Origin: Tremella fuciformis
Lineage: Eukaryota > Basidiomycota > Tremellomycetes > Tremellales > Tremellaceae
DNA: 64,000 bases
Assembly (NCBI GenBank): GCA_032768795.1
Contig: CP136490.1
Location: forward strand, 6,572,001-6,636,000
Direction: 5' to 3'
Each line of letters starts with the position of its first letter. Within the stretch, counting starts at the first letter, position 1. Positions 38,474 through 49,414 of this stretch are shown here, in pieces. A program made the translations under genes and the position numbers. A model generated the notes under the pieces. That model saw only the letters and a list, made by a program, of their open reading frames with translations, had not been told where the DNA came from and ran no database searches.

Positions 38474-41400
38474 ATGCCAGCGCGACGAGAGTCCATGGGC
38501 GAGGACACACCTCAATCATCATCCTCGAGAGGCCGAGGTAGGGACGGTGGCAAAGAAAAGGAGTCTTTCGGGTGTCCTTTTCCAGGATGTGGACAGGTGA
38601 GCCGGTCTCGAATGGAATCTCCTTTGATAACAGCGGCTGATGTGCCAAGACCTATAGTCGCATGGAATACCTGAAACGTCATCAGCGCAAGCGTAAGTAT
38701 CTGTACCACCGGTGCAAAATCTCGGCTGATCATACGCAGACCAAGACGTCCGGCCATTCCAGTGCAAAGATTGTAGCAAGTGTTTTGCTCGAAGGTTTGT
38801 CTCGTTTTCAAAAACGCAGATCGCTTCAAGTTTTCTGACAAAGCAGCGACGTCCTACTTCGTCATCGTCGGAGGTGTCATCCTACGCCGCCACCACCGGA
38901 CCGCAATTCCCGCTCTCCGCCGCCACCTGCTCGAGCATATCCCGGCGTGCCCGTTTCATCTTCTCGAACCGATACCCACGAGAGGTCGCCTGCCCGGCGC
39001 AAGCGCCCAAGACAGAGTAGCGGGGGGAGCGCGGCAGACAATAACAATCGTCGACGAGTGGAGGATGAGGAAGAGGAAGACGACGAGATCTTTGGGGAGA
39101 ACGGCCGGTACCCTCAGCCGAATGATGTCACCCACGACATCTACGATCTTAGCAGCAACTACTATGCTCAGGATCCTGAATCTGCGACCTACACACCTCA
39201 CCTACTGCCGATCTTTCAACAGCAGAATCAGCAGAACTTCCACAATTTGAACGATGCGGACCACTTGGAGGATGCCTCTAATCTCTTGTCAATAGCCTAT
39301 GCAGCCAGCACCGCCGCCAATACGGATGGAAACCCGACGGTTGGCGGACAGCGTGTCGTGCCAGATTGGGCGGCCGGACAGACGATCAACATGATGATGG
39401 AGAATGTTGGCGACGCCGAAGGGAGTAGGCAGAACAGTCTTAGCAACACGTCCGAGCCATCCGCTTCAAATGGGACACTCCCGGAGACCATGGGGAATTT
39501 TCTTGGCACCATGAATTGGCTGGAACAGGGTGGTTTGCCGAAAGATACGAGCACTAGTGAGGACGGGTCCAATCATGCATGGGTGAGTGATTAGCTACCT
39601 GTAGGCCATTGACCAATGAACCACAGCCCGCTGGCCTCGCTGGAGATACTTCGACCAAAGCTCTCTCGCCCTTTCCATTGTCGTCCCTCTTCTCCCCTTC
39701 AGCGTTCGGATTGAGTCTTACCAACACGAGCGCGTCGCCTGCGGAGGGGGACGAAGAAAACAGCCAGGCAGTCCTCTCGCTTCTCGATACATTGGCTCAG
39801 CTCGACGCCCCGCAAACCAAAATTAATCCCAATCCCGAGCGACCGATGTTACGAATTGAACATACTTCCTGGTTTGACCGTATGGGCTCCGAGGCGCCCA
39901 AGAGCAGCAAATTCTAGTGCGTACAAAGCTGTTGTTCACTTGATGATTCGGCGCTAAGACTCAGCTTGCCTGCAGATCGGTTCGCTGGATGCTACCAGAT
40001 TCCACACTGGGCTCTCCCGCCGCTCAGAGTATTATCGCACATGGCGAGCAAAACCTTCAACACTGTTTTGACTCACTTCTCGTTCGTCCATGCACCAACT
40101 TTCAAGCTCATCGACGCCGGAGCATGTCTGGCGTTCGCCATTTGCACCGTGGGTGGTATCCGCTCAAACAGCTCATTCAACGAAATACCTCTGGGTCGTG
40201 CGCCGATAAATGGTCAACTCTTTATCGATAAGATGTTTCACGGACCCGTGCCGGTGGAAGGCAGCTGGGAAGATATATTCCAAGCAAACTTTGCACCAGT
40301 CGGTGATCAGGAGGACGCCGATAAACGTGAAGTCCATCAATGGCGCAATGCTCCAATCGTGCGGAACGAAAAGACAAGCATGCTTGTCAAATCCTTCTCT
40401 CTCGCACAGGGTGTGCTCATGACGGAATATAACGTGGCTCTTCTCCAAGCTCTCGTGCTGTACAATGCCCCTTATTTCCTGAGCGGGGACGAAAGCGAGC
40501 GAGCGCTCGGTAACATGAGTCTCGGGGTTATTGTCAATGTACGTCTTCGACAAGCCGGGACATTACGCAAGACTCACTGCAGATTGCGCGGCAAATCGGC
40601 TTCTTCAATGCTGACCTCGATCATTGCACTGCCACGATCAACCTCCCAAGCGAGCCATACACGAACAACGATCTAGATCTGCACTGGCGCCGCTGGATCC
40701 AGCTGGAGACTCGTCGCCGGACGGCCTTTATCGTGTATCACCTCGACACTGTGGCTTCGCTAGAATCGTCGTTACAGTGCAATGTGTCCCCTGCAGACTT
40801 GGCCAATATGCCGCTACCTGCCTCCAATGCACTTTGGATGGCATCGACCGCAGAGGAGTGGCTCACCGCGGCGAAGAAAACCCGTATCATGACCCTGGAT
40901 GAAGCGATGCGCCGATTATTCCATCTACCCACGTATGGTCAATTCGACGTTCTGCACGAGAACGCAGACACGCAGTCTAGCAATCTGCTCAACGAAGTGG
41001 ATCTCGGACCCTTCGCTCGAGTTGCGATGGTCCTCACTCTCCTTCGGGGTATACGGGATGTCGGAGAGGGGAAGCGGGATCGAGGCGATTGGCGCGATCT
41101 TACCGATCTATGGGTTGGCCTTCCTTGGATGAAACCTGGCGCGAAGATGTTATCGTCCGAAGGCAAGGACCTTGGATCTTTGACTCGCGAGAAATTGGTC
41201 CAAATGTACAGCAGTGCCTTACAAAAGGCGAGTCCTTCCACTCATCGCGTGTCAAGACTGACAGCTCAGTGGCGGGAGGGATGGGACTTTGACGGCATGT
41301 GTCCTTGCCCTGTGGCCATGAACAAAGCCTTGTTGCTAGGGAGTCCACCCGACAATATCTCGCCAGGCGGAACAAAGACAAAAGCGAAACCGACCAATTT

Positions 41401-41691
41401 GACATACTGCGAGGGTGAGTCACCGCACCTGGCGTGAATGCTTCAAAGCTGACCTTTGATGCAGAGGCATTGCCCTTCTACTGGCTTGCCACCGCATTGG
41501 TAAACGTGCTCAATGAGTCTGCGCCTCGAGAGCCGGGCTACAATTCATTTGGCCAAGTCGGCTATGCAGCGATGCTGCGGTCTGCTCGGACGTTTACGCG
41601 GATGGGGGAAGGCGTCGACAACCTTACTTCTGCCATGTCGGCAGCTTCGGCTCATCTTGGCATGCCCTATACCGCTGCCCTTCGTTGTTAG
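38474..41691 (+). CDS. C2H2 zinc-finger transcription factor with fungal-specific regulatory domain
   Basis: Two C2H2 fingers are restored by splicing: CPFPGCGQ joined to TYSRMEYLKRHQRKH, then after a second intron PFQCKDCSKCFAR joined to SDVLLRHRRRCHP. An acidic, Asn/Gln-rich stretch follows (VEDEEEEDDEIFGE). From about 39900 the protein enters a fungal-specific regulatory domain: PPLRVLSHMASKTFNTVL, FKLIDAGACLAFAICTVGG, LLQALVLYNAPYFLSGDESE, IARQIGFFNADLD and LHWRRWIQLETRRRTAFIVY, the last being the best-known motif of this domain. About eight short introns. The protein should act in the nucleus as a sequence-specific regulator; the target set is unknown. The combination of two C2H2 fingers with this domain is common in basidiomycete and filamentous fungal regulators of carbon use. 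The end is LGMPYTAALRC. Confidence 0.85.
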
Positions 41692-41822
41692 ATTTCTGTA
41701 CAGTAGCTTGTTCTGGCTAGTAGCTCTTCCGAGACTGCATGTATTCTTGTATGGCTTCTACGAAATTGCGCGGTACTCCATACCAGACGTCGCTCAATGA
41801 AGAGCCAGACTGTCCTTGACGA

Positions 41823-42487
41823 CTAATGTCCGCCTTGCGGTGCAGTGTCATTCTGTGAGAACTGCTGAGAGTCCTGCTGCGAGGTACCGGCTGACTGGGA
41901 GTAATAAAGCTCTATCAGCTGCTCCGTATATGGCGGAAAATTAGGCCCGATATAATAACCATCCGCTGTCCAGTTCGCGAGGTCCGCCAAGGCTGCTGCA
42001 GCAGACTCTTGCGGCGTCTGCACAACCAAACGTCCATTATCGTCAAGGCTGCCGTGTTGAGTCAGGATGGTCTGCAGGCGACTTCCATACTGTGCCTCGG
42101 CTGCGGCTGCCCGTTGAAGAATCTCGTCCGTGTTGATCTCTACCTCCAGGAAGATCTGCCCGGTTAGCTACTCCGCCAGTAAGTCAGCCCAAGTTACGGA
42201 CTTCTTCAGCATCGCCAGGTTCGTAGCTTGCCAGCGATGATTGTCCTTGGCTGGTGGTACGTTGCTGAGTGTCGCTCTGCCAATGAGTAGAGCAAGCATT
42301 CAGTGTGGAATGGGCCTACTCGGCGAGAAGTACGAGAGGTACGGGTATTGTCTCTTTGTTCCCGACGACGACGATCGCGATCTCGCCGAGAATTGTTGTT
42401 CCCGTTGGTCTGACTGTGGTCATCGCGCTACGCAGTCAGCATACGCATCCCCGAGAGCGTTGAGTGCGGCAGACGCACGGAAGGCAT
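41823..42487 (-). CDS. Small arginine-rich protein A with NW-x3-G-x-YIGP motif (tandem paralogue)
   Basis: Not recognised. The model has a nine-base first coding exon (ATGCCTTCC, 42479-42487), an exon with RDDHSQTNGNNNSRRDRDRR continuing RRREQRDNTRTSRTSRR, a Ser/Gln-rich exon, and a last exon with EVEINTDEILQRAAAAEAQY, LQTILTQHGSLDDNGRLVVQ and ALADLANWTADGYYIGPNFP. The C-terminus is Gln/Ser-rich and ends APQGGH. The 20-residue arginine-rich segment may bind nucleic acid or mark nuclear import. The ALxDxxNWxxxGxYIGP block followed by a helix is shared with the neighbour at 43176-43808, so the two look like an old tandem duplication. The first exon is small and could be wrong; a longer upstream exon with GASKRRGRNIERS is possible. 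Confidence 0.45.
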
Positions 42488-43175
42488 ATTGCTCTAATAG
42501 CTTGGCAGAACAGGTTCGCTTTATGGCTTTCAGAAAGGGGAAAGGGAATGACTTATTTCGGTGCCCTACGGCACGACAACATACTACTTATATGGTGATC
42601 AAGGATTCGGCGGAGTCTGACGTGCGAGGGCGTCACCCGTTCAAACAGGTCAGCTTATCTTTTGCCCGAAGACGTCATGGCCCGTTCCTTTTGACTGAGC
42701 ATGAATGCCGACGTCTGAAGTGGTGAATACCAAGTGCCGAGTGTCCAGCCGGGCGCCATCGCTCGTCACCGATGTCTGTATGTACGTCGTTGCATGAAAG
42801 GAGGGTGTTTGACTAGATTGAACCTGTCCGGAAGTCCGTGCGAGGGACCGCTCGATGTTGCGGCCTCGTCGTTTCGATGCTCCATACCCTGAATAACGCT
42901 CATGCTTCAGGTCGCTGACAGACCCCATTTCCCTGGAGTATACAGTCAGAATGGACGACCACCCTTCAAGCATGAGATGGCCTCAACCACGAAGTTTTCG
43001 ACCACCGGGAATGTGTCTACAGCACATTACTGTACTGTAGAGAGACAATAGAAATACCGCACTCGGGAAAACTCTTATATTTGGCAGAACACATAACATA
43101 ACATGGAAAAGATCGTCATGAGTTAGTGAACGAGAAGTCTGCAAGCGATTGAAGCGCAGACCAAAGAAATCCCGA
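42488..43175. other. Interval between the tandem paralogues
   Basis: The minus strand here has one open stretch, 42650-42973, with another basic segment (GASKRRGRNIERSLARTSG). It could be an upstream exon of the gene at 41823-42487, a decayed third copy, or chance. I find no YIGP-type block in it. Confidence 0.25.
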
Positions 43176-43808
43176 TCACTCCTGCTCTTCGACAGGCGGA
43201 GTTCCCTGAGCCAGGAAAAAGAGACTGCTAGAGGGCGCATTTGTGTTGTAGTCATCCAAGAGTGTGTTGATGAAGTCATTCCTCGGACCAATGTACTCTC
43301 CCTGGACCCAATTTGATGGGTCCTCCAGTGCGTCACGTGGGTAGCCGGATGCGGTTTCGACCGACTCGTCGACCGCAGACACGGCGGTCGAAATGCTACC
43401 TCCAGCGTCCGTGTCTGCCTGCTCTCCAGCTACTTGGTGGTCAACCTGAGCCGGTGCAAACCCTTGCGACTGGTGGGCGCTTACATCGGACTGATTGCTC
43501 AGCTTCGCAAACGGTCATCGGTATGAAGAAACTGTGCCCACCGCTGATGTGCCATCATCCCCTTCCCCATTGGAACCTGCCTGGTCAAGGTGGGCTTGTA
43601 ATTCTTCCGTCTGATCATCAGCAGCAGTACAAGTGAAATGGCAACATGCATAGAGCTCCTGACCGTACTATGGCTGGTTTGCTGACGCCTTTCGTGGTCT
43701 CGGCGGCGCTGACGAGGCCTGCCACGGTGAACTCCGTTCTGCAACATCAAGATCGGGCAGGTGTCGAGCAGGGAATACTGACAGTGCTGGTGGGGGCAGA
43801 GCCCCCAT
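43176..43808 (-). CDS. Small arginine-rich protein B with NW-x3-G-x-YIGP motif (tandem paralogue)
   Basis: Not recognised. The start ATG at 43806-43808 gives MGALPPPALS; a 40-base intron joins it in phase to NGVHRGRPRQRRRDHERRQQ, which includes an AT-hook-like RGRPR core. Two further introns lead through TEELQAHLDQAGSNGEGDDG and a Gln/Ser/Ala-rich middle to the last exon, YPRDALEDPSNWVQGEYIGP then NDFINTLLDDYNT, ending PPVEEQE. Layout matches the neighbour at 41823-42487: short first exon, arginine-rich second exon, polar middle, ALxD-NW-G-YIGP block, and about 30 variable residues to the stop. Both genes lie on the same strand, downstream of the C2H2 regulator. A nuclear DNA-binding role is an inference from the AT-hook-like core. 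Confidence 0.5.
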
Positions 43809-44370
43809 TAGTACGCGGAAGGTTTATGCTCCGTGAGCTCTGTTCTGTGAAGGCAGTTGATCCTCGTCTGCCGACTCGTTGACCACCTGTATTCTCTTCC
43901 CGACACGTCAGCACGGCGAAACAGAGAGAGGCGCACGGACAGGTCCTGTCGCGTGAGGCATGTTGGTGTGTTGCGCGCGAGAGCGAGCTATTGTCGCCTC
44001 GTGGCTCAGGTGCAGCTTTGCTGTGAGTGACTCAATGGATAAGGTTCTGGAAACCAGCGGTACATTTCCTTGTCTTTTGGGGGTTTGCTAAAGTCGTGAA
44101 GCGCAAAAGAGCGTTCAGAGATCGGAGTCGAGGTGAAACATTAAGTCTTCCGCAGCTTTGTTCTGGACCCCCTCCGCCGGAGTAAGCCTTCGAGGATTCC
44201 GTCATTTCAGATGGAGATCCTCTCGGGACAACACGGGCAGCCGGGAGGACCTTGCAACGCGCAAGGAAATCTGCCGGGCCACGAGCGGAGTAGAAAATAT
44301 GAACGCCAGAACCGGGAGCTCGCATGATGTGACCATGACCATTGCCGATTACAAGGTGTGAGGGTGCGTC
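43809..44370. other. Intergenic
   Basis: The 562 bases lie between two minus-strand genes and act as upstream region of paralogue B. Open frames here are short and lack codon bias. No repeat or RNA gene was seen. Confidence 0.3.
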
Positions 44371-44792
44371 CTACTGTCTTAGAGGATCATCTGATCCCTC
44401 CACAAAAGCGGTGGTGGTACGAAGGTCTGCTGTAGCGCCAGCTGAACGGCCACTGTTGCCCGGATACGTGGAAGTGCTGCACGCTTTGCCTTCCGCCCAT
44501 CGTCGTATGTCGGGCATGTCATCTGAAAGCAGGGGGGCGGAGGATATCAGTGACTCGGGAGACATACTTCGTCTTGCCATCGCCTGAGCTGGGGGTGTCT
44601 TGAGGGCCACCAAATCCAGTCCCGGTTTTGGCCGCTCACGACACTCATTCTGATGATCCAATGTCGATGAGGATAAGGGCTGAATCGTAGCACCCATACG
44701 CCGTACGAGAGAGATCCGTAGCACGCTCCCGCCCAGATCCAGGCACCGGAAAGTGCGGCCATTTGCCCGAATGCGGTGACGATGGATGCCAT
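44371..44792 (-). CDS. Short protein with one N-terminal hydrophobic segment, unknown function
   Basis: Exons 44700-44792 and 44371-44649 are joined by a 50-base intron in phase, giving a protein of 123 residues. The first exon, MASIVTAFGQMAALSGAWIW then AGACYGSLSYG, is a hydrophobic segment long enough to cross a membrane or serve as a signal peptide. The rest is soluble and Ser/Pro/Ala-rich: RRSMSPESLISSAPLLSDDM and STYPGNSGRSAGATADLRTT. Nothing identifies a family. The start codon lies only 64 bases from the start of the divergent Zn2Cys6 regulator, so the two must share a promoter. A single-frame reading of each exon would stop early, and the clean in-phase junction is the main support. 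Confidence 0.4.
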
Positions 44793-44856
44793 GTTCCCGA
44801 GATCGACAACTCTTGCTGTTCACATTCGCTCCTACAGCTGTATTGGGGGTGGCGAA

Positions 44857-47169
44857 ATGGCCGAATCACAAGCTCAGCGAAGCCCCACCTCTTCGCCGAA
44901 TTCCGAGTATGCTGCCATGGGGCACGGGGCCATCCTCACTGACGTGTCAGAGATAATGTGGCACGGGCTTGGTCTCCTGGCCCCGACCGGACGCAAGTCA
45001 AGCGACCTCGGCGCAAGCGGCAGAATGCCTGCCTCACCTGTAGACTCGGGAAACAGAAGTGTGTTATTGGAAACGACAATCCCAGCTGCATACGATGTAG
45101 GCAGCGGGGAGAGCCTTGCTCATTCGCCCGTCCAATTCTGGTAAGTCTGCAGCTGGCAGCCGGCTTCCAATTCTAATGCGGTTCAGCACCCCCAACCGCC
45201 GCCAAGCGAAGATACCGAGACTCTACGTCAGATGCGCGTCCTGACCAGCACCGTTGAGCACTTGATGTCCCAACTCACTGAGCGAGGCCTTCTGCAAGCC
45301 TCAACGCGGATCATTGAATCTTCACACGATGCGGGTGGCACTCCCGCCAACGCAACTCGCGCCGCTGCTCATAAAAGCCACGAAGCCAATACGATGGGGA
45401 AGGACCTTCCTCGAACAAGCGATGTCGCGGATCATTTGCATGATTATCAAATAGATCAGCGAATACAAGTGGACTATTTGAGACCACCCGCTGCGACGGT
45501 GCCTGCACTGAATAGCGCTCTTCAGGTTGGAGCGACAGCAATATCGGCGGTTCATCAATCACCAGGTTCATCCGACTTGTCATACCCAAATCCGCAGTCG
45601 CCCGAGATCTATCGCACCCTTCCCAACTTCAACCTAGCGACCTTCCAGAAAGCCCCGGAACAAACCAATACCCCAGACTTAGGTCCATGGGGCGGCATTC
45701 TCGGCGGTCCCACACCGAATCTCCGAGCGCAACGACTGCAGCTGGAATTGAGGCTAGGAGAGCACGATCCTCGCTCGAACGTGGTGAAGAGCGGTATGAT
45801 TCCGAATGACATTGCCAAGGAGTTGATCCGCTTGTGAATTGCGAAACAATCGTCCGGCACTTGAGCAGTTCCAAACTGACTTGCAGTTTTCACGCTCGGA
45901 TGGCCGTTTCCCTTTTCGGTTTCCAGATGGCCTTTGGACGCTTCCCATACCTCCTCAACGGTCCGAGTACCATAACCCCGTTGATCTTGGCCACGATGTG
46001 CTTGGTTGCCGCAGAAAGGTTGCCTCCGCATTATCAGTACTTTACTCCACTCAAGCAGGAGATAGAACGGTTGCTGGAGTCTTCCCCCGGCGACAGTCTG
46101 TTCACGCAGGAGCCCCCGCCACAACGACAGGCCTTGGATGACGAGGACGACATAGATCGAGAGCTGGGCATCGGTCCAGAGGAGATTATAGCGGCCTGCA
46201 TTCTGACAACGTACTCTTCCGAGATCGCCGAGACTCATCACACAGCCGCGCTAGCTTTTCGATGGGCCCGAGGTTGGATCAAGGTACAGTCCAACATGCA
46301 GGAACGGGTAGTTGCCGAGCTAAAGGACAGTGGGCTTCCGCGTCCGTGCAGCCTCCTCCTACCCTAGGAGAGGTTTGTGGTGTCTTGCCTGCTCCCAGAT
46401 ATGCAACCCCCTCCGACATGGCTCGTATATGGCTTCTAGCATACGTCCGTCCAAGTTTAACGGTAGACCTGAAAACTTATCGGCCCTAGACTCTTGACGG
46501 CTTGTCGAGACTCGGCAATGGGAGCAGCGGTAGCCCCCGGCACAGTCCTACGAAGTACTGCCTGATCCTGAAGCCGAGCGACACTTCCCAGTTCTCGATT
46601 TTCGACGCGGTTCTTATATCTGCTGCTCGCCTCATTGTCGTTCTAGATGAGTGGAAATCGAATCGTCTACGACTTCAGAGTGAAGACCCATCCGGTAGGA
46701 CTCTCGCATCGTGGCGACTAATCACATCGGTAAACTCCAAAATGCAATGGTGGAAGGCCGAAGCAGACACGCACAACTTTGATCCCCGCCAGGCGAGAAT
46801 GATCGAGTGGCTCTTCCAGTATTCGACAATCATGATCAACATGTCTGCGCTAGCCGATCACGATGGGTCTTCGCCTCTCGCCGAGATCAGTCGGTCTACT
46901 GCTTGTACAACCGCGATCGACTTCCTGGAGCAGGCATCGGAGATCGACCCGAATCCGCTGCTCTTCACTATGCAGTACCTTATTGTGAATAACGATTTTT
47001 CAACATACGCGCGCTCGCATTCAAAGCTGATTACAAGGCCTTGCGGACTTCGGTCAAGACGCTTGGGGACATGTTCAATCAAGCCTCTCGTGCGCTCATG
47101 CCATACATCACAGAAGGCACGCTTTCCGAAGGGCGAGTTGACGAGGCTGACAGGCAGCTGTACCCCTAA
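44857..47169 (+). CDS. Zn2Cys6 binuclear-cluster transcription factor
   Basis: The first intron (44 bases, with CTGAC branch point) brings the leader MAESQAQRSPTSSPNSE in phase with a basic stretch VKRPRRKRQ and the zinc cluster, in which CLTCRLGKQKC and CIRCRQRGEPC give C-x2-C-x6-C-x8-C-x2-C-x6-C. A coiled-coil-like linker begins DTETLRQMRVLTSTVEHLMS. The regulatory domain includes FHARMAVSLFGFQMAFGRFP, ITPLILATMCLVAAERLPP, EEIIAACILTTYSSEIAETH, MARIWLLAYTLDGLSRLGN and FDAVLISAARLIVVLDEW, and the C-terminus is KTLGDMFNQASRALMPYITE to QLYP. Splicing between 46284 and 46495 is the least sure part. It is followed, tail to tail, by the oxidoreductase, which it may regulate. Confidence 0.83.
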
Positions 47170-47311
47170 TGCAAGAAATGGCAGAATACCTAGCTAGGGA
47201 CAGGCAGGTCCCCTACAGCCAGCTGTGGTATACTATCATCGCGACTCTCCGGTCCACAGCAGAAATGATCAAGAGCGCTCACAGCCTCTCAACTACATGA
47301 TGCATGCGACT

Positions 47312-49004
47312 TCACTGCTGCTGCGTTTGATCCGCCACGAAGGCCTCAAAGTCAATGACTCTGCCTGCGATTCGGGCATTCTCGGCGGCGAAGACGAGCA
47401 GGTGACTCGCCAGCATGTCGGGTGGGTAGACGCCTAAAGCATCCTGACGATGTTCGTGCACGGCTCGAATGAAAGCCCGGGTGATACCGGCATCGCCGCC
47501 GCCATGCTGACCACCCTCTTGGGCAGGGGTATGGAGTGTCCGCTGCCGGGTGACAAAGTCGTATGTGGTCTGCTGTCAGCGGTTTTGCTATGTACGTATG
47601 TGAAATCACGAATGTGACCATATCTCCAATCAGCTCACCCCTCGTCCCTTGAATGACAGTCTTCCGATCGCACTCTGACTCGCTGAACGCCGACATGGTC
47701 AAAGAAGCCGTGGCGCCATCCCGATACTCGATATTGACCACCTGGTGATCGACCACGTCATTCTGCCCGTTGTACACGCACTCCCCATAGGGGCCGTTCT
47801 TGAGCGCATCCGTGACGTTCTCGATGTCCAGCACTGGGGCATCTACAAATCGTCTTGCTCGCTTACGGTCAGCAAACAGCTGGACTAGCTACATTACGCG
47901 TCAACTTACATTGCCCTTCCTACCTACTTCATCTCCGTTCGTGAACGAGTCTAAGTACGCCTTCTTGGCAGAGTACGGGCAGTGCGGCTCGAACGCGCAA
48001 TCGAGACATCGAGTGGCCCCACCAGCTTCCTTCGGTTTGCGCTCTGGACGAAAGTGGCCTAGCGAGCCGAAAGACGAGACCTTCTTCGCGGGGTTTCGCT
48101 GGTCACCGAAATAGAAGTTGAGGATGTCGACATCACTGGAATCAGACGACTGTCACCTACGGCAAGTGACTCACTGGCAACACTTGGCCATCAAAGCGAA
48201 AGTAGACTCTTTCTCTCGCCTCCAATTGCCGCGAACATAGGAATGGGCAAAGTGGTGGTATCCCACAGGTTCGATGTGCTGCAGGTTGGCACTCGCTGTC
48301 AACCTTCCGGGTCTCTCACCTGAGCATTGATGATGTCCCCGAGTATACCTGAATCCAGGACCGCCTTCACAGCGATATTGTACGGGCTGTAACGGAGCAC
48401 TGACGTTAAGGGGAGTCTTCATCTTCCAATGGACTTACCGTGTCCGACACCGAAAATGACACCAGCTTCCTCGATGGTCTTGCACATAGCTATGCAGTCG
48501 CTGATAGATGTGGCCATCGGTCTAAGCTAAGCTCATAGTCGACAAAGCAAGCCTAGGCGATGACTGACTTCTCGCATAGTATATGATACCCTTGAGGAGC
48601 GAGCTCTTCGACGATCTCGCGGTGCAGATCATCCTCTTTGGTCAGCCTGCTTCGCAGTCTTGCGATTTATTCTTACCAAGACGGCAATGACCACGGCGTC
48701 TGCTATCTTTGGCGCTTCCGCTAATTGCTTCCAATCACTGTAGACATGCTCGTCACCCAAGCTGCTGATGTGAGTCATGCGATCTCGTTCACAACGTGCG
48801 ATTGCTCACTCAAAGTTTGTCTGGATGACACCTCGCCGGAACGGACGAGGATCAGCTACCGCGACTACGGTGGCGTCTGCGGGATGCTCAAGGATGTACT
48901 TGGCGTAGGCCTGAAGAGTTTAGTATACCGAGGCCGATTCGCGGAATTGAACCACCCACCCCGCCTCGATTGCCGGCACCAATTATGGCTACTTTAACAA
49001 CCAT
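47312..49004 (-). CDS. Gfo/Idh/MocA-family NAD(P)-dependent oxidoreductase
   Basis: The start [15 protein letters not shown] (ATG at 49002-49004) is spliced to [20 protein letters not shown] then PRPFRR, the Rossmann fold that binds NAD(P) in this family. Further exons are separated by at least five introns. The C-terminal alpha/beta domain shows [40 protein letters not shown] and [11 protein letters not shown], the typical sheet of sugar-type dehydrogenases. The real C-terminus is in a frame that continues [20 protein letters not shown] and ends ADQTQQQ at 47312. A middle segment has several Cys around 48000-48030 that I could not place in a known motif. Substrates of the family are sugars, polyols, inositols or related compounds; the exact one is unknown. 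It is divergent from the UNC-93-like transporter. Confidence 0.78.
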
Positions 49005-49414
49005 TTTAGCGCTGTAGTGAGAGTCAACCCGTGCATACTGACACCAGGATGGCACATGCTGTACTTGTATTGCACGGCATACGATTGGTGTTCCGGTCAA
49101 GCCGCTGCTCATCTGCCCCGACCTGCGGCGACTGACCGACCACATTCGGCAATTGACCAATCACGAGGCTCGATTCCCGCTTTGGCCGCCCGACATTCCC
49201 GCGCGTGTCAGCACTTTGTCTTGGCGGCGGTTTTGCGATGTTCTGTAATCGGAGCTACCCATACCCGTGAATCGGAGAGCGTGGGGAGGGGAATCGCGCT
49301 CCAATGCGGCGCTAATCTATAAGAACCTGTCTGGACGGATTGGCCCCCAGCATTTTCAAACGATATTACCCAACTCATCAATCGTACGCAGCACACCAGC
49401 CCTCTGACTTCGCC
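49005..49414. promoter_or_regulatory. Divergent promoter of the oxidoreductase and the UNC-93-like transporter, with CGG/CCG pairs
   Basis: The 410 bases contain CGG-N5-CCG at 49094-49104 and CGG-N7-CCG at 49126-49138, the inverted-triplet pattern read by many Zn2Cys6 proteins, plus a CCAAT at 49157. Chance occurrence cannot be excluded. The nearby Zn2Cys6 regulator is the obvious candidate binder. Confidence 0.4.
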
